DNA of 64,000 bases, from NCBI RefSeq assembly GCF_051020985.1, contig NC_135001.1, forward strand, positions 16,423,896 to 16,487,895, given 5' to 3'. Position 1 is the stretch's first letter, and the number at the start of each line of letters is the position of its first letter. The position numbers and the translations under genes are program-made. This document shows positions 13,643-24,434 of this stretch, in pieces. This DNA comes from Nomia melanderi. Its lineage: Eukaryota; Arthropoda; Insecta; Hymenoptera; Halictidae. Under the pieces are notes generated by a model. It saw only the letters and a list, made by a program, of their open reading frames with translations. It ran no database searches and was not told the origin of the DNA.

Positions 13643-14712
13643 TGGAAAATGTGAGTGGCAATGGGTACAGTTGATGAAGGGTTAATCGATATTGTTTCAC
13701 CTATTGTATACAGATGAATGATAACTTTCATCTGTTAATTGGATGACTCCGTGAATTACTTGCATTATGAGATTAGCCTATAATGGATGTAGTTGGAATT
13801 AAATTTTTGTTTTCATGGGTATTATAGTACAATGTAATACAAGTATATCTAGATGAAAACATAGAAATAATAAAAATCAGATCGAGATAGATGCGATGAG
13901 TATACTCGTCTTTTACGGTAATTTATCGACACTTTAACTATTTGGAGTACTATTAATTTTATCGCAAGAGAGTTAGAATATTTTAATAATAATTCTAGTA
14001 ATATTATTCTAACTGAATAGAGATAGGCATGGGAGATTTCACAGTTACTTTTACTTTTCCAAGTGGCACGTTATTGTTTGTTCCTAGTGAATAGCAAACA
14101 CTTAACTACTTTCAAGGATTTATAATACGAAACCAGTCGATAACAATGAAATAAGTTTAATGACACAATAGTAAACATTTAATTTGTATAACTATGAAGT
14201 CTTTATTATATTCTCTTATGCAATCTCAAGTGATCTTGTATTACACTATAGATCGTTCAAATCGTTGAAACATCTGGTATTCTACTGTAGCCAAAAAATG
14301 ATAGTATACCTACCATTAAAAAAGTAGAAACAGTTATAAAATCGTATAAAAACGACTCAACGACAGGCATATTATTATCAGAATGTTGTAGTCTTGTTTT
14401 GCTTCCAAGTGCGTAGAACTATGAAGTATTTATGCTATCGAACAAGAATGGACTAACCTAACTGATCACGGCTTATGTTTTCCACTTATCACAACTGATG
14501 TGTGCGTGTCATTTAAAATTTCGAAGATGATTACCTCAGAAACGAAGTTTCGTAAGAAAACATAGTATTTCACGTGTTCGTCCTTGTTTGTTCATTCAGA
14601 TTCTTATATTTCTCAGTTGAATAAGAATGTCGGGAACACCTTGCGCAGGATGTGTGTCTGTGACATGTTAATCTATGTATAATCCACAGTGCATTGGACC
14701 AGCAGAGGAAGG
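13643..14712. other. AT-rich spacer
   Basis: AT-rich, stop-dense DNA carrying only the palindromic remnant at 13895. No open frame, tandem array or RNA gene can be supported. Confidence 0.5.
13895..13910. repeat. Short palindrome of the GACGAGTATACACGTC class
   Basis: GATGAGTATACTCGTC is an eight-base-arm palindrome with one mismatch, followed by TTTTACGG. It resembles the internal palindromic motif of the 21942-22178 element and is probably a remnant of that family. Confidence 0.4.
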
Positions 14713-14997
14713 TTAACAAAGTAACAACGTCGAAGAAATAAATGGAAATTTCGTCGCAGGGTTTTTTTCGTCGCGACGCATTTTGATGTAGACGCCTGGA
14801 GATTCGAGGGTGGCGCGGTACACAAAGATGGAGTGGAAGTAGCCGCCATCAGCGCGATAATGCGTGGTGAATCCAGGAACCAGCGGACCATGGAAAACGT
14901 ATGAAGTTTCCGGCGTAGTGGTATGGCTGGCTGGATCCACTGGCTCGAATACAGAAATTTTAACATTTCGGTCACAGTTACTGTACTTTTCAAGAGA
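14713..14997 (-). CDS. Unrecognised coding-like open frame or exon
   Basis: The minus strand is open for about 95 codons between an upstream TAA (14998-15000) and a TAA at 14713-14715. Codon use is markedly protein-like for an AT-rich setting, with many C-ending codons (TAC TTC CAC TCC ATC; TAC CGC GCC ACC CTC) and a purine-N-pyrimidine trend. The peptide includes FEPVDPASHTTTPETSYVF, then GFTTHYRADGGYFHSIFVY and SPGVYIKMRRDEK, a balanced sequence rich in aromatic and beta-forming residues. There is no internal ATG start, signal peptide or membrane segment. It begins eight bases inside the end of the minus-strand ATG frame 14990-15211, so the two may be exons or one frameshifted gene. The opposite strand is also partly open. 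I do not recognise the family. Confidence 0.35.
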   Translation of the reverse strand, partial: SLEKYSNCDRNVKISVFEPVDPASHTTTPETSYVFHGPLVPGFTTHYRADGGYFHSIFVYRATLESPGVYIKMRRDEKNPATKFPFISSTLLLC

Positions 14998-15211
14998 TTA
15001 TGTCTATTCCTTTTACATCACTACTGTGCACAGTACTCGTCAATTTATTCCATTCTATGTGACATCCTCTCGTGACAACGTTTGTTAGAGGATGACGTAT
15101 GACAATTACATCCACCGTTCTTAACATTTCGTTCGTTACCAACGAATTAACCCTTTCCTTTAACATTTCTTTTCGAATTGTTCTCACCAGGAATACATTA
15201 TTATTAGTCAT
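14990..15211 (-). CDS. Unrecognised small open frame upstream of 14713-14997
   Basis: This 73-codon frame starts at a true ATG on the minus strand and ends in TGA. It overlaps the next minus-strand open frame by eight bases in a different reading frame. The peptide has a mixed, plausible composition (VDVIVIRHPLTNVVTRGCH, then a WNKLTSTVHSSDVKGIDII tail) and no low-complexity bias. One shift would fuse it to the 14713-14997 frame into a product of about 160 residues. That arrangement fits a decayed or frameshifted gene, two exons, or chance. No domain is recognised. Confidence 0.25.
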   Translation of the reverse strand: MTNNNVFLVRTIRKEMLKERVNSLVTNEMLRTVDVIVIRHPLTNVVTRGCHIEWNKLTSTVHSSDVKGIDIIS

Positions 15212-15780
15212 TCATTTTAAAAAAGGAATTCCGTGTTCTTTGGAAGTCTTATTCATTGTAGAAACGAAATATTGATAATACTATTTTATTTCGATTTCAT
15301 GCATTATCTACTACGTGATTCGTATGAAAGACATGGTTTTACATATAAAACTGTTTGAATATTCTCCTCAGAGGCTGTGTCATTTAAATCTGAATGACAA
15401 TAGAAAATTTGCATAAAGTACTCTAAATATAATATATGCCAAGTATGTTGGAACAAGGAATCCCACAGTGAAATTATGCCAATAAATGGAAGAAAAGTGA
15501 GTTCGCTTCCACAGTTAATATTTTTTGCACAACGGTGACAGCGAATCTGTTAAAGAAAATTTATAGTATTTACGTGTATCTGTACATGTAAAACTTCCAT
15601 TACGACTCAATATCACATAGAAACGCGTTAAACTTGCAAACTTTCTTCTTCAACAGTTCCTCCAGCGTGAAGCTTCACATTTTTCATCGAAGTATTGACA
15701 TTTATTGCATTATAAATGGAAAATCATGTCTGACTCCATTTGCACGGTACGCAGTGAATCATCTCTGGGTTTGAAGAATT
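15212..15780. other. AT-rich spacer
   Basis: AT-rich DNA separating the candidate minus-strand frames from the next island. No supported feature is seen. Confidence 0.45.
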
Positions 15781-16580
15781 TGTTTATCGTCACGTATTTC
15801 TCGAAAAATAAATGTCCTGTCCACGCCTCGGAAGAACTATTTCCCTGATGTAACGCCTCCAGTTGAGAGCGGAAAGAACGTTCGATCAGAAATCCATGAA
15901 AATTGACGGAGCACGAATATTCTCGTTACCGGGGTTTTCCAGTTTCCGCATGATCGAAGTCAGACGCGATCTCATTTCCGCGCTGTCGTTGTTTACGAGT
16001 CCATTATCGGCAGGCAGACAAACGAGCTGCGTTGTATCTAATTTCTGGCCGGCGAGCGGAAAGGAAACGTTTTCGTTTCGACACCCCTTCAAGAGCTCGC
16101 CGCATTCTCTAGCAGCCGTCGGCGCGCTAATGAAAGTACGATTGTTAAAGCTCAAGGGCCGTGAGCTTTCTGAGCTTCTTCGTTGGCCTCTCGTAAAGTA
16201 CTCCCCATGAGACGTTGAGAATTGAAGAGAGCGGCGCGAAAAGGACCGAACGAATAAAAAGAAGGGGAGAGCGAGCGAGCGAGCGGGAGCGCGCGCGCGC
16301 GCACGCGAGCGCATGAACACGGAACAGAAAGGAAAGGAACGGTTTTTACGCGTGAGCACGGAAACGAAATGGGCTCCTCGGAAGATCGTTACAGCTGAAT
16401 CGTCTCCAGAGGCGTCGATGCCGATGAGCGGATTCACCGTTTCCTTAAACGTAACTGATTATTTTCATCGACTGGAATTCCTCGAACTTTCGACCGTCTT
16501 ACGCAAGAAGATTGCCGTCGAGGTAATGGTAGACCTGGCAAGAAGTGTTTCAGGGGTTACATGCACCCAGGACCGATGAA
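15780..16580. other. GC-rich island with GAGC and GC runs
   Basis: The island has long overlapping open frames on both strands (minus 15886-16437; plus 15863-16210 and 16313-16579), as expected where stops are scarce. The minus peptide includes a RARARAPARS run that is simply the translation of the GC repeat. No family is recognised. The island may be regulatory. Confidence 0.4.
16268..16312. repeat. (GAGC)n followed by alternating GC run
   Basis: About four GAGC units are followed by GGGAGC and an uninterrupted alternating run of about 14 G/C bases (16289-16302), then ACGCGAGCGC. Alternating purine-pyrimidine GC is the classic Z-DNA-prone sequence. It sits just upstream of an ATG at 16313, but that frame is not supported as a gene. 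Confidence 0.8.
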
Positions 16581-18727
16581 AGTGGAACTATATCTTATAC
16601 ATTCTTTTATATATGAGCTTGTATTTTATCGAGTGATAATTATTGTTACTGCCTACCGTTTGATGCTGTGTGCTTTTAATTGTAATCTAGGAACAATACA
16701 GTTGGGAGTCTATTGACGAGAGCATTTGAAGATGATACGTACAGCCAACGAGAAGAGTATTTGAACAGCATGGTAAGAAATATATTATCGTTAGAAAAAT
16801 TGCACGCGTTATGTTGTTATTTATTGAAATAAATTGTATATGCGTATATAATACAATTTTTAAAATATTTAGCAATATAGAAACTAATTATGGAACGTTT
16901 ACTATGTCTAAGCATGTATAAGGTTCGAATGCTTTTGTTGTTGATTATACGTGTAAACACATATTTGAGAGAGTAACTTCTTTGGTCTGTGTAGATGATT
17001 TATTCAATTATTCACTGTTTCACGTAAAAGTTGTGTAGTTATTGCCAAAAAAAAAATAGAATGTAATATCTTTATTTTGTTGCAAAATAGAGAAATCAAA
17101 CATGAATACTGATTTAAAAATGATTTTATTCGTTTTCAGACGCTTAAGAAACCGAGCAATAATTTTTCCATATTTTTTGTTTACAGAATGAGATATCGAT
17201 CATCGTTAGGAATCTGTAAAAAATTGTATTGAGAGCTACAAAGAATTAACAGAAAAGTTTCTTTTGCAAAAACGGGGAAAATATTCTTTGAACCGAAAAT
17301 GAAGGATTTTATATTTACCTTTAATTAAGTAGATAAAGTACTGTATGGAATATTTAAATCATATTTATTAAATGGGCAAGTTCGTATATTATTATTTCAA
17401 ATCTGTACGATGTATTTACTATATTAAATAGTTTAAAACCAGTGGTAAGTTTCTGATATTAGTAATTAATGTTTTTAATTTCTTTTCCAAGAGTTGTTCT
17501 CGTTCTCAAACTCAAAATTATTGCTTTGAAATTTGACGTTTATTACATTATAAATGAGGAATAGCATTTGACTTTAGTGAAGACGAATTCTCAACTTCAT
17601 TCTCAACTTCGTTTCATAGATAATGAGAAAGAGGAGTATCAAGGATATATATGCCACGTCGTAATAATCAAATTATTACGATAATTCCACATTTCTCGCG
17701 TATTACAAGAAACATTTAAAGTCGTGTAATATTATTTTAGCTATAAATGCAATCTACATAAAATAATCGCACGCTCATTTAACCTAATCTTTTGATTATT
17801 TGAACAGTATAAATCACTATTTGTATTTAAACATAAACTTGTATCGAAACAAGTCTACCAGTCTGAGTGAAACAAAAAACACGTATTATACCGAAGAAAT
17901 AATAATCAACTTGTCATTTCATATTCGATACACAGTATATGTTCAATAAATTCAGATCTGAAACTAACTAACCAACACTGTTGTTAATATTATTACCGTT
18001 ACCGTTAGTGTTACTGTTTAACTGTTTAAACATTTCCCATTAGCTAGGCGATATTTTATTTATTAAGTTAAGGAGCTCGTCGGATTCGATATGAAGTCTC
18101 AGAGTACATAGTGCAACCTTTCCATCGGGAGAAGAAACCATCTTTCCGGACGAGGTTCGGCGGATTAATTAAGTCCCTCCTAACGGTATAGACTTCACTG
18201 TCGACTTTTCTCATCTTCAACCTTCTTTCTTCCTCTGAATTCATCTCTCGATTTGGCTCCATTCTGCCTCTTCCTCCCTTTACCTTCGTGATCGCCAGCC
18301 AACGATTTCCTTTTTCTCGGCCCTCCATTCCCGAGGATTCTCCATTTAGCCTTTCCACGGCTCAAGCCTTTCAATTTCGCACCACCGCTTTTCGAGCAGT
18401 TAATATTTAACTCCAGCCAGAAAGGAACGACCAAGTTTTTCAGACCCGGCTGCCTAGAGCGAATCCAGGCGGGGAGGTGCTCGATGAGCTGATCTGCATG
18501 CCGCGCACCACTTCCTAACCTCGTCCTTAACGAGCCGACGACTACCTTGACTCGCCACCTATCTTGCCCTACCCCTTTTTCAAGCCAGTAGGCGTACTTT
18601 ACATTCTGGGAAGATCTCGCGAGCTGCAAATATTTCGACGGCTCCGACGACGTTAGAGAATTCGAGAGAATCGATTCTGAATTTCAAAACCTCCTGCAAA
18701 CTATGGAAGAGTAATATTATTTTATAC
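16580..18727. other. AT-rich spacer, then moderate-GC block
   Basis: From 16580 to 18060 the DNA is AT-rich and stop-dense. A GGTTCGAATGC word at 16922 looks like a tRNA B box but has no partner A box or stem. From 18060 to 18650 the plus strand is pyrimidine-rich (TTCTTTCTTCC, CTTCCTCC), giving chance minus-strand frames rich in lysine, arginine and glutamate. No gene is supported. Confidence 0.45.
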
Positions 18728-18955
18728 ATTAACGCTAAAACTACCGAGCAATTAGAGTGATTTATTATCCAATTTTTGATCAAAATTAGAACAATACATT
18801 TCTTGAAACTCGAAGGGTGTCCTAGTCTTGCATCTGTGCAAGTACACGAATTTAATTGGAAATCTTTCGCAAGGACGCTTTCAAAATTGAAATACATGCC
18901 AAATAGAAATTCTGAAGTGGGTCAATTTGACCTGTCCAGTAGTTTTAGTGTTAAT
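18728..18955. repeat. 228 bp inverted-end element of the TTAACRCT family
   Basis: The left end ATTAACGCTAAAACTAC and the right end GTAGTTTTAGTGTTAAT are inverted repeats matching at 16 of 17 positions. Close to the right end lies the palindrome GGTCAATTTGACC (18920-18932). The interior has no transposase, so this looks like a non-autonomous MITE. Related ends occur at 19110, 13642, 22178, 34561 and 59557. Confidence 0.8.
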
Positions 18956-19109
18956 GTTTACGTTTATATTACGCTAATGTTAATGTTTATATATATGAGT
19001 AATGTTACTTTTTTATGCTGACTTCTGAGATCAATGATTTTCATCTAATTTAATTAACAAAGGCGATTAATAAACAAAAACTTTGCCATCTAAAACCTTA
19101 AAACACTCA

Positions 19110-19287
19110 TTAACACTAGAACTACCAAGCATTTAATATAATTGATACGCAATCTATGATAAAGATTGTAACAACAGATTATTTTCAAAATCATTTTGAA
19201 TATTCAATGCTTTTAAGATATTAATGGTCGACGAAGCAAGGAAACCGAAACCAGATATCTTGACTAGTACGGTAATTCAAGTGTTAA
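19110..19287. repeat. 178 bp inverted-end element of the TTAACACTAGAACTACC family
   Basis: The left end TTAACACTAGAACTACC and the right end GGTAATTCAAGTGTTAA match as inverted repeats at 15 of 17 positions. The subterminal sequence after the left end (AAGCATTTAATATAATTGAT) is the near reverse complement of the right-end region at 13607 and 59522, so these belong to one subfamily. It has no coding capacity and lies only 155 bp from the previous element. Confidence 0.75.
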
Positions 19288-19379
19288 CAATATGTAATAT
19301 CAACTATAACTCTATTTCTTAGTAGCAAATAATAAGTAATAATAAAATAACTTTATCTTCCGACTAAACGAAAAATCCA

Positions 19380-19938
19380 AGTACCACTCGGTTCACAATC
19401 GGGTAAAAATCACGCTGTCGATCACAAGTGCCTTTTCCCAAAGAGGTTCTAATTTTGTTTATTCGTTTAATCGATCAACGTAGCATCCATTTGGTTATTC
19501 GACGGGTTGAAGAATCCACCGTTCCAGCAGTGGAGACGTTACCGTAAGGGAGGACATCGAGTGATTAATGACCGCGGAGTCCCATTGTAGGTCTCGTGGT
19601 GCCGTCCTGTAGGTTTCGCGGAGAAATGTCTCTACGTTGATTCCATGTTTCTACCTCCCTGGGTCTGACTTTCGAACGAGACGGAGACCGAGATGAGCGG
19701 CAGCCTGACGGCAGGGGCTGCAGGATGGTTACAGGGGGCGGAGGAAGAAAAAAAGAAACCACGCTTTACTTCCCGCTCACGAGTGAACGGAAGAGACGAT
19801 CGTAGAGTACGAGGTCGAGTACAAATTGTCTTGAGGGGACAGGGCTGGGAATCAATCTACTTCTTGCCCTTCGTCCCCCTTCCCATTCCCCACCCTCTTT
19901 TTATCCACCATCTTTTCTTCCTTATTTCTTTTCGACTC

Positions 19939-19978
<40 letters not shown>

Positions 19979-20340
19979 CTTTCTTTCTCTCTCTCCCTCT
20001 CCCCCACACACACGCGCACGCCCATCTTACACACATACACATACCTCTCTGCTCTATTACTCGTTTTCTTTATTTCAAACTTTACCAGACGTCAGCCGGT
20101 GATCGGATGAACTCATTGTACAATGGGAAAAAAACTTTGGGAAATTTAGGTTTCAAGTGACGAATAGTCCCCCTCGCTCGCGTCGAGGAGTCGAATGGTT
20201 CCGACAGGGCGGGCTCCGCTTTCAGAGCTAAATAAAAAGAGGCGATTCCGTCGAACTGACTGGGCTGAGGAATCTTCGCCGATTCCCCGACAAGAAAATT
20301 AAAGTAGCGACACCGTACTATATTACGCGCATTGATTGAA
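19380..20340. other. GC/CT-rich island
   Basis: This GC-richer block contains the CT microsatellite at 19949. The plus open frame 19693-20160 translates the CT tract into a leucine/serine run, and the minus frames become arginine/glutamate runs. None is credible as protein. No splice-bounded exon could be defined. Confidence 0.45.
19936..20041 (+). repeat. (CT)n microsatellite followed by CA-rich run
   Basis: A plus-strand pyrimidine tract holds an almost perfect CT run of about 13 units (about 19949-19974). CTTTCTTTCTCTCTCTCCC follows, then CCCCCACACACACGCGCACG and an ACACATACACATAC run. The compound CT/CA array is likely polymorphic. Confidence 0.9.
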
Positions 20341-21941
20341 ACTTTCTGCCTGACGGTATGTTCGTTCCAATTTTTGGATTATACGTTAATGTGGAAATTT
20401 TTTAGCTATTTGTAAAAACATTGTAAGAGTTTCCAATAATTTTAACAATATTTACGTTCAGATCAATATTGTAATATAAATACATCCTTGCATTTGGTTG
20501 AATATTGATTAAATATATTGATCTGGAAATCTGAAAAATCAGACAAACCGAAATGTACTCTTCTGCAACTAATTTACAATATTGTAAATAGTCCGTGGAA
20601 TTTTATATATTTAGTATAACTACCTGTTATTGAACAATGTTTAAATTATTAATAAAGCCAAATTTGTATACGTTCTCTGAGAAATTATTAAAGTACTTGA
20701 TTTAGCAATACGCGAACTGTATTAATATCAAATATAATCTCAACTTAAGAATGAATAACATTTTCGTTTATATATTACTCCCTGAAATAATACACGACAT
20801 GATAAAGCAACATTATACACGACAAACAACACCAATACCCGTATTACTTCATCGGTCATAAAACTTGGAAAGTATGAGGTGACTCTTCTCCTTTCCATAC
20901 AGAAACCTTTTGAATCACGCGAAGGGATTCCGCCGCGAAAATGGCTGACGCCATCTTCAAATTGTAACGACGAGACGCGAAACGTCGGATAAAGTATAAC
21001 GTATGGTAAGAAGCGACAAGCCGCATACTTATCAATCACTTAGTGTTCATATTTCTCGGTTCGGAGGATGAACAAGCAGGACACGAAACATCGCGCTTAC
21101 ATATATCGCGGTTCTGGTCGGCTTATTACCGCTCTATACCTGAAACAACTGTGGAAATATCGTTGTCGATGCATGGAAATGCAGGGATCTTTGGAAATGT
21201 TGATCGGAAACAAGATTCTCCCTTCTCCCTCGCGCCTTCTCCCGTTTATGTTCCATATCGCATACGAGCAGTTTGAAGATATGCGACACGGAGATATCGG
21301 ATTTCGAATATCGTGCGGTGTGAATCAGAAAATTCTGACTCGTTCCGTTTTTATCAGTATTGCCGCGCGTAAATACGCTTTGTATTTTTGGATGCACGTA
21401 TACCTTGACAACTTTGAACTTACCCGCACCGATACATTTAATTTCTAATGACAACGTGGCGACCATGGAAACATTTCCGACGGAAAATGTAAACTGACAA
21501 TTTTTCATATATTTGAAATGTTGGAAAATAAATGTGAAAACATATTCGTTCGTATAATTTGAAAATATACCGAATTTCCTTGTATTTTTCATGTACTTCG
21601 TCACTTAAAATATTTCACGCGCAAAACTTCGTAAGAATGTTTGTCATAAAAATTGAACCATGTTTGGATGTTTGGTAAGTAAATTCAGAAGTAGCCGAGG
21701 AGTACGAGTTTTGAGAATATATTTATACTAGTAAGTTTCAGCAGTCTTTTTGGAACAAGTAATACAAAATACAGAGATGAACTAAAGATATTTGCATTAT
21801 AATGATAACACTGACATACGATAAAATAAATATTCCATATATCATTGAAAAATTCTGAATTTCGTTGAACTGAACAAAGTCAAATCGAAAGTAACGTTCA
21901 AAGCATATTCACCTAGCAATTCTTCGCATCCATAACGTAAC
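20340..21941. other. AT-rich spacer with moderate block at 20.9-21.5 kb
   Basis: From 20340 to 20880 and from 21480 to 21941 the DNA is AT-rich with nothing supported. From 20880 to 21480 composition is intermediate, with overlapping open frames of 126 codons (plus 21068-21448) and 156 codons (minus 21134-21604). The peptides show no domain or hydrophobic pattern I can name. Mutual antisense openness argues for chance. Confidence 0.4.
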
Positions 21942-22178
21942 GTTTAACACTAGAACTACTGCACTCATAAAAATGACGAGTATACACGTCTAGTGCAAGC
22001 CAAATGCGCCTATAATATATTCTAACGAGAAACTAAAGCGAAACGAAGAAGCCTTACATGTTTGTATAAAAAAGTAAATAATTGATCGTTGAAGGAGTTA
22101 GTATCATTTTGATTTCAAGATGACGTGTACACTCGTCGAATGCAGTTAACTGGTTAAACGCTCAGTAGTTCTAGCGTC
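21942..22178. repeat. TTAAC-type MITE-like element, copy B, with long foldback arms
   Basis: The left arm opens with TTTAACACTAGAACTACTG and continues to GACGAGTATACACGTC. The right arm has GACGTGTACACTCGTC, then GCAGTTAACTGGTTAA and a terminal CAGTAGTTCTAGCGT. Reverse-complementing the right arm reproduces the left arm over roughly 50-60 bases, with indels. The interior shares the AACGAAGAAG and GTATCATTTTGATTTCAAG blocks with copies A and C. Copy B carries both the ACTAGAACTACTG end and the GCAGTTAAC motif, so it links the two end types seen separately elsewhere. No coding capacity. Confidence 0.8.
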
Positions 22179-22179
22179 G

Positions 22180-23030
22180 CGTCATTTCCACGGTTTCCCT
22201 GGTATTCTTACTTCCGATGAATATTTATACAGTATTCTGGAGTCACCCTACGCGTAAGTTCGAACTGTCCAGTACGGTCAGTATTCTGATTCGCGTTAGC
22301 ACGTATGCGGGCACATTGTGAATAAAACACAGCCAGGACTGGGCAGCTAGTATGATTATAATGCAGTGGCCGTAGCTACCAGCCGAAAGGGTCTGCACTC
22401 CCTTTTCTCTGTTCTCGTTTCGCCAGGAACCTAGATTCTGGATATACTGTAGCGAGTCCATTATAGAGATTGTGGTCGAGACCTCGGAACCAGAGACCCG
22501 CCACTAAGTTTTTCATCCCCCTCCCCGCCGGCCCTTTTCTTCGCGCCAACTCAGTATATTTCTATCCTCCTTCCAATAGCACTGGCTTTGCTCGTTTCTA
22601 CTTCGTTTCCTCGCGGTGCCGTACATCAGGGGTCCGCGTAAAGCATATTTTACACCTCGGAGGCTACCCAATGGTAACAGCGTAATAAGAACACAGCCCG
22701 GAGATGACTGGTGTCACGGAAAAGAAAAATATTCTTTCCTATTAGCAATGGGACCGACTTAACCGTGAGGATGGAAGCTGTGAGGACAGGCCGTCCCGTA
22801 AATTAGAGCGGCAGGAAAGAAACGAACTCTCCCAGCGGACAGAATTATTCCCGGTAATATATTTCTCACTGTGTTACACTCGTTCCTCCGCGCAAACTCG
22901 AAGGGATGACGCAAATTGTGATTACTGGATCGCGCTCCTGGAACGTCTATTAACCCTTGTACTCCGTCCAAGTGAATCTCCCGCAAAATGGATACTTCAT
23001 TTCTAGCATTGGTTTGTGCCGTTGAAATTA
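22180..23030. other. GC-rich island between two repeat copies
   Basis: A moderate to high GC block lies between MITE-like copies B and C. Open frames (minus 22243-22461, plus 22470-22685, minus 22759-23115) are unrecognised. No gene is supported. Confidence 0.4.
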
Positions 23031-23282
23031 TTAACTTGTTAACTGCGGAGATTGCTTTCAGAAATCTCTCGTTTCGCGTATAATCAAATGAAGAAACGAA
23101 GTGTGCATTCGTCAAACGCAGAATGAATGCACCTGTGGTATATTTTAATGAAAGGCCAAAACAAAACGAAGAAGTATTATATATTTAGCTGAAAATATCT
23201 GGAATTCACCGTTGAAAGAATTGGTATCATTTCAAGCTTTAGGATGACGTGTACACTCGTCAAACGCAGTTAACTGGTTAAA
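23031..23282. repeat. TTAAC-type MITE-like element, copy C
   Basis: The left end TTAACTTGTTAACTGCG and the right end CGCAGTTAACTGGTTAA are inverted repeats. The right-hand 70 bases (GGTATCATTTCAAGCTTTAG, then GATGACGTGTACACTCGTC, then AAACGCAG) closely match copies A and B. Copy C also carries an extra CATTCGTCAAACGCAG word near its left side, a second partial copy of the right-end motif. Non-coding. Confidence 0.8.
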
Positions 23283-24188
23283 TAAACTTCAAGGGATCAG
23301 TTTTTATGTAGTTTGATGTATTATGTTGGTAACAAAAAGATTTTTAAATTGTTTAATACCTACTTGACACGTGTGCCATCTTTAAAATTGATGTGGAAAA
23401 ATGTTTCAATAGAAATATTGGATAAATAAAAGGAAATAGAATGATTAGAATGACAAATGAGGAAAGGAGGCATAGAAACATCTTCAGAAAAGTATTTTAA
23501 CACTAAGACACTGGTAATCGCCATTGGATTATTCTTTACTTACATACAAAATCATATAACATTGTTAAGTGAAGATAAAATACTACCGTCCATATGAATC
23601 ATTCACTATGCATTGGAAAATCATGATTGAACTGTACAGAAATTATATATCCCGTATAAACGAATAAACTCTTAAGCAATCAATATATTTTTAAAATGAA
23701 TATGCTCCGAAATCTTTAAAATTCGGACAAAAATTCTCAGATGTTTATTAAATCTACTTACATATGTATCACTAAGAAATTATCGTCATTACGAATATTA
23801 GTTTGTAAATCCAATTTTTGTTTATTCTCTCTTTAGTACTCCGACATAGAGTAATCTGCATTTGTGTTTTTCTACAAAATTACTAATTTCCACCAAAAAA
23901 TTACTAACGACTCGATTTATCACTCGAATCGTTCAAATATTTTCGTGTAATACGAATAAACATCAATTCTGCTGCTTGAAGTAAGACCTTTACACGGAAT
24001 TACTTTCCTGCTAATGATTTGGCGTTACATATATATCTGTTACCTACAAATATAAAGCTTCACGATTACGCTTTCCGAATGCAGTAACGTAACATTGCAA
24101 GAACGTTCGCTTTTCCGTAAATAGCCTACGGTGTCGTTCGGGTACATTCTTTCCTCGACGGAAATACAATGCCAGAATCTCGTTTGCC
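23283..24188. other. AT-rich spacer
   Basis: AT-rich, stop-dense DNA follows copy C of the repeat. No open frame, tandem array or RNA gene is supported. Confidence 0.5.
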
Positions 24189-24434
24189 ATGTTCTCGGGT
24201 AACGGTTCCCCTCAAGAGCAGCTACACAGCGATGATGTCGTGCGAGAAAACGAAATAATAAGACGTCTAATGGCGTCTGGAATTGCGGACATTCAGGCAG
24301 CGATTGGATGCAGTTCCGGTGCAGCAATTCTGCCAAGCAGTTTCGTCGCATACCTCGACCGACGAACACACCTAACCGTTGCCTTTGACTCCACTACCTC
24401 CTATTACGGGACGCCAACGGAAATGACTTCTTAA
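24189..24434 (+). CDS. Unrecognised small open frame
   Basis: This 81-codon frame has a true ATG and TAA stop. Codon use and composition are plausible (ENEIIRRLMASGIADIQAA, then CSSGAAILPSSFVAYLDRR). The antisense strand is also open from 24040 to 24369, which weakens the case. There is no signal peptide or membrane segment. No upstream acceptor or downstream polyadenylation signal decides the matter. A chance open frame in a moderate-GC block is the main alternative. Confidence 0.2.
   Translation: MFSGNGSPQEQLHSDDVVRENEIIRRLMASGIADIQAAIGCSSGAAILPSSFVAYLDRRTHLTVAFDSTTSYYGTPTEMTS

Noticed and set aside
15886..16437. 183-codon minus-strand open frame
   Set aside because: Contains an RARARAPARS run from the GC repeat, is shadowed by plus frames, and shows no recognised motif.
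16922..16932. GGTTCGAATGC word resembling a tRNA B box
   Set aside because: The upstream 60 bases do not form a cloverleaf and lack an A box.
19693..20160. 155-codon plus-strand open frame across the CT microsatellite
   Set aside because: Its length depends on the CT repeat, and the peptide is a leucine/serine run.
21134..21604. 156-codon minus-strand open frame
   Set aside because: Mutually antisense with a 126-codon plus frame, no recognisable family.
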